Source of the DNA: a virus
Length of the DNA: 48,727 nt
Virus record (IMG/VR): IMGVR_UViG_3300031715_000009
Span: 1 to 48,727 of that record
Strand: one strand, 5' to 3'
Below, one piece after another: positions 47,874 to 48,727 of the stretch; position 1 is the stretch's first letter; the number at the start of each line of letters is the position of its first letter. The position numbers and the translations under genes were made by a program. The notes beneath the pieces are model-generated. The model was given only the letters and a program-made list of their open reading frames with translations. It searched no databases and was not told where the DNA came from.

Positions 47874-47962
47874 AAATGGTCCGCCACAAATAGGTAACCA
47901 GCCCAAAACAAACCCCACAGGATAAACCACACTACACACCAGAATAAACAGGGATGGGTCAT
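47870..47962 (-). CDS. 30-aa hydrophobic membrane microprotein
   Basis: MTHPCLFWCVVWFILWGLFW then AGYLFVADHL: one Trp-rich helix. Both ends show ATGA overlaps (47870-47873 and 47959-47962), strong evidence for translation despite the size. Confidence 0.55.
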   Translation of the reverse strand: MTHPCLFWCVVWFILWGLFWAGYLFVADHL

Positions 47963-48081
47963 TGAAATCTATTCCTCCACCACCAGATTAGGCGTTGTTT
48001 AAAAGTCGCTTTGCGACACTGTGTACAACGACAGAAATAAAACCAGTAACCTAAAGGTAAAGTCATGGAGTTTTTGTCCAT
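47959..48081 (-). CDS. 40-aa Cys-rich basic microprotein
   Basis: MDKNSMTLPLGYWFYFCRCTQCRK then ATFKQRLIWWWRNRFQ. The CRCTQC cluster could bind zinc with a partner; the Trp/Arg-rich end may bind membranes or nucleic acids. Stop overlaps the next start (ATGA). Confidence 0.5.
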   Translation of the reverse strand: MDKNSMTLPLGYWFYFCRCTQCRKATFKQRLIWWWRNRFQ

Positions 48082-48107
48082 GCAAGGATATTCAGCAAAA
48101 TTGAAAG

Positions 48108-48335
48108 TCAGCCATTTGTTCTCTCTCCCCGCTCGCAGGCGGATAAAGCTATTCCTAAAGCATCCGCTGATTCACGAATCCATCCCGTTTGCATTAAGTG
48201 TTCAGCCGCCTCCCTGACCTTCCGTAGCAGGGCGTTCTCTTTTTCCAAGAGGGCGTTGCGGTCCCTTAATGTTTCACGCTCGGATTTATACTCGTGAGCT
48301 AAACGCCATGCTCTATTTAATTCACTTTCACTCAT
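48108..48335 (-). CDS. 75-aa coiled-coil protein
   Basis: MSESELNRAWRLAHEYKSERETLRDRNALLEKENALLRKVREAAEHLM: a long leucine-zipper-like helix, then SADALGIALSACERG. Start in an ATGA overlap inside the 23-bp repeat. Confidence 0.65.
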   Translation of the reverse strand: MSESELNRAWRLAHEYKSERETLRDRNALLEKENALLRKVREAAEHLMQTGWIRESADALGIALSACERGERTNG

Positions 48336-48350
48336 CGTTTCGGGGCCTCG
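48328..48350. repeat. 23-bp repeat at a gene junction, copy B
   Basis: Identical to 255-277. It contains the same EAPKR-stop and ATGAGTGA start junction. Confidence 0.85.
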
Positions 48351-48511
48351 CTTTGTTCACATTGTTCGCACATAGCAATCACATAGGTCGTTGATACTAC
48401 TAGACAGGTACGATGAGAAGGTCTTAAAACTCCGTGTAGCCAAAACACAAAAGCGCCCCAAACTGTAGAAAAATCCAATAGCCGTTTGTCGTAGTCTTTG
48501 AAGTTACTCAT
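48332..48511 (-). CDS. 59-aa protein with hydrophobic segment and C-terminal Cys pair
   Basis: MSNFKDYDKRLLDFSTVWGAFVFWLHGVLRPSHRTCLVVSTTYVIAMCEQCEQSEAPKR in short: a hydrophobic middle, then MCEQCE and EAPKR. It overlaps the previous gene by 8 bases and ends in the 23-bp repeat. Possibly a CxxC-bearing membrane-associated protein; no family. Confidence 0.6.
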   Translation of the reverse strand: MSNFKDYDKRLLDFSTVWGAFVFWLHGVLRPSHRTCLVVSTTYVIAMCEQCEQSEAPKR

Positions 48512-48725
48512 TCAGTCCTCCCAGAGCGACGGAGCAATCCGCTCCGCCAGTTGTCTTTCGGGGGTGGGGGTCATTTTTTAATTCTCCAATGGTGTTTACA
48601 ATTCCAGTCAATGTGGCAATAACATCCACACCCAGAAAATCCGCGTTCATCTTCATGGCCCCACGCATAAAAACAAAATGTGTGAATCCCAAAGAAACAC
48701 CAAATAGTAGGAAGTGGGTCGCCAT
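48504..48725 (-). CDS. 73-aa hydrophobic N-terminal protein (complete copy)
   Basis: Starts MATHFLLFGVSLGFTHFVFM, followed by a second hydrophobic stretch (ADFLGVDVIATLTGIVNTIGEL) and a polar, Gly/Asp tail. Lies across the circular junction after the 161-262 gene. Function unknown; perhaps a small membrane protein. Confidence 0.6.
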   Translation of the reverse strand: MATHFLLFGVSLGFTHFVFMRGAMKMNADFLGVDVIATLTGIVNTIGELKNDPHPRKTTGGADCSVALGGLNE

Positions 48726-48726
48726 C
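48601..48726. repeat. Right copy of 126-bp terminal direct repeat
   Basis: Exact match to 1-126. The last base (48727 a) differs from base 127 (t). Indicates a circular map of about 48,600 bp. Confidence 0.9.
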
Positions 48727-48727
48727 A

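Overview
This window is an essentially complete, circularly permuted genome of a tailed, probably podovirus-like, double-stranded DNA phage. Bases 1-126 recur at 48601-48726, so the unique length is about 48.6 kb. The call rests on a full head-and-packaging module in canonical order: small terminase, large terminase, portal, scaffold-like protein and a HK97-fold major capsid protein. A neck adaptor, a large tail protein, three large internal/ejection-type proteins, a glycine-rich fibre and an M15-type endolysin follow. I see no integrase, repressor, DNA or RNA polymerase, or tRNA, so a lytic phage that relies on host polymerases is likely. The host cannot be named. Many late proteins carry Sec-type signal peptides, which points to a diderm (Gram-negative-type) bacterium.

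Layout. Two divergent blocks leave a control region at about 9772-10020. The leftward (minus) block runs from 9771 down to 1 and, across the circular junction, on through 48727 to 47032. It holds dozens of tiny, stop-start overlapping genes (zinc-knuckle and one-helix membrane microproteins). It also holds a recombination set: PD-(D/E)XK exonuclease 2946-3527, annealing-type protein 2084-2836, RusA resolvase 1585-1944. Further members are an IS3 OrfA-like DNA-binding protein and an enzyme pair, a class II glutamine amidotransferase (5749-6699) with a COOH-NH2 amidoligase (6702-7808). A 340-base gene-poor gap (3602-3941) carries strong RNA structure. The rightward block starts with a zinc ribbon and a lambda-O-like replication initiator with iterons inside its gene. 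It continues with the terminase small subunit and then an unusual cassette at 11531-13776: an exported protein, a GroES-like protein, three DnaJ-type CxxCxGxG zinc miniproteins, an unknown protein and a stand-alone NFACT-R-like protein. Packaging and head genes follow (13773-23920), then neck and tail (23941-29045), ejection proteins (29057-35570), an ATP-grasp ligase (about 35567-36880), fibre and adhesin genes (36881-44187) and lysis/membrane genes (44184-47035). The two blocks converge with a 4-base overlap at 47032-47035.

How it may work together. Promoters here share TTGAC-type -35 boxes, 17-19 bp spacers and often a TGG extension before the -10. Three of them sit so close to the start codon that the mRNA would be leaderless or nearly so. 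A repeated TTAAC-N2/3-TTCA motif overlaps the -10/start region of both divergent promoters and probably mediates the early switch. The most striking points are: (1) neck, tail and fibre proteins that start with cleavable-looking signal peptides while capsid, portal and ejection proteins do not; (2) the proteostasis-like cassette before the terminase; (3) the amide-ligation enzymes (GATase II, amidoligase, separate ATP-grasp); (4) the structured RNA gap, including a hairpin loop that displays the anti-Shine-Dalgarno sequence. All functional calls come from reading motifs by eye; no database search was run.
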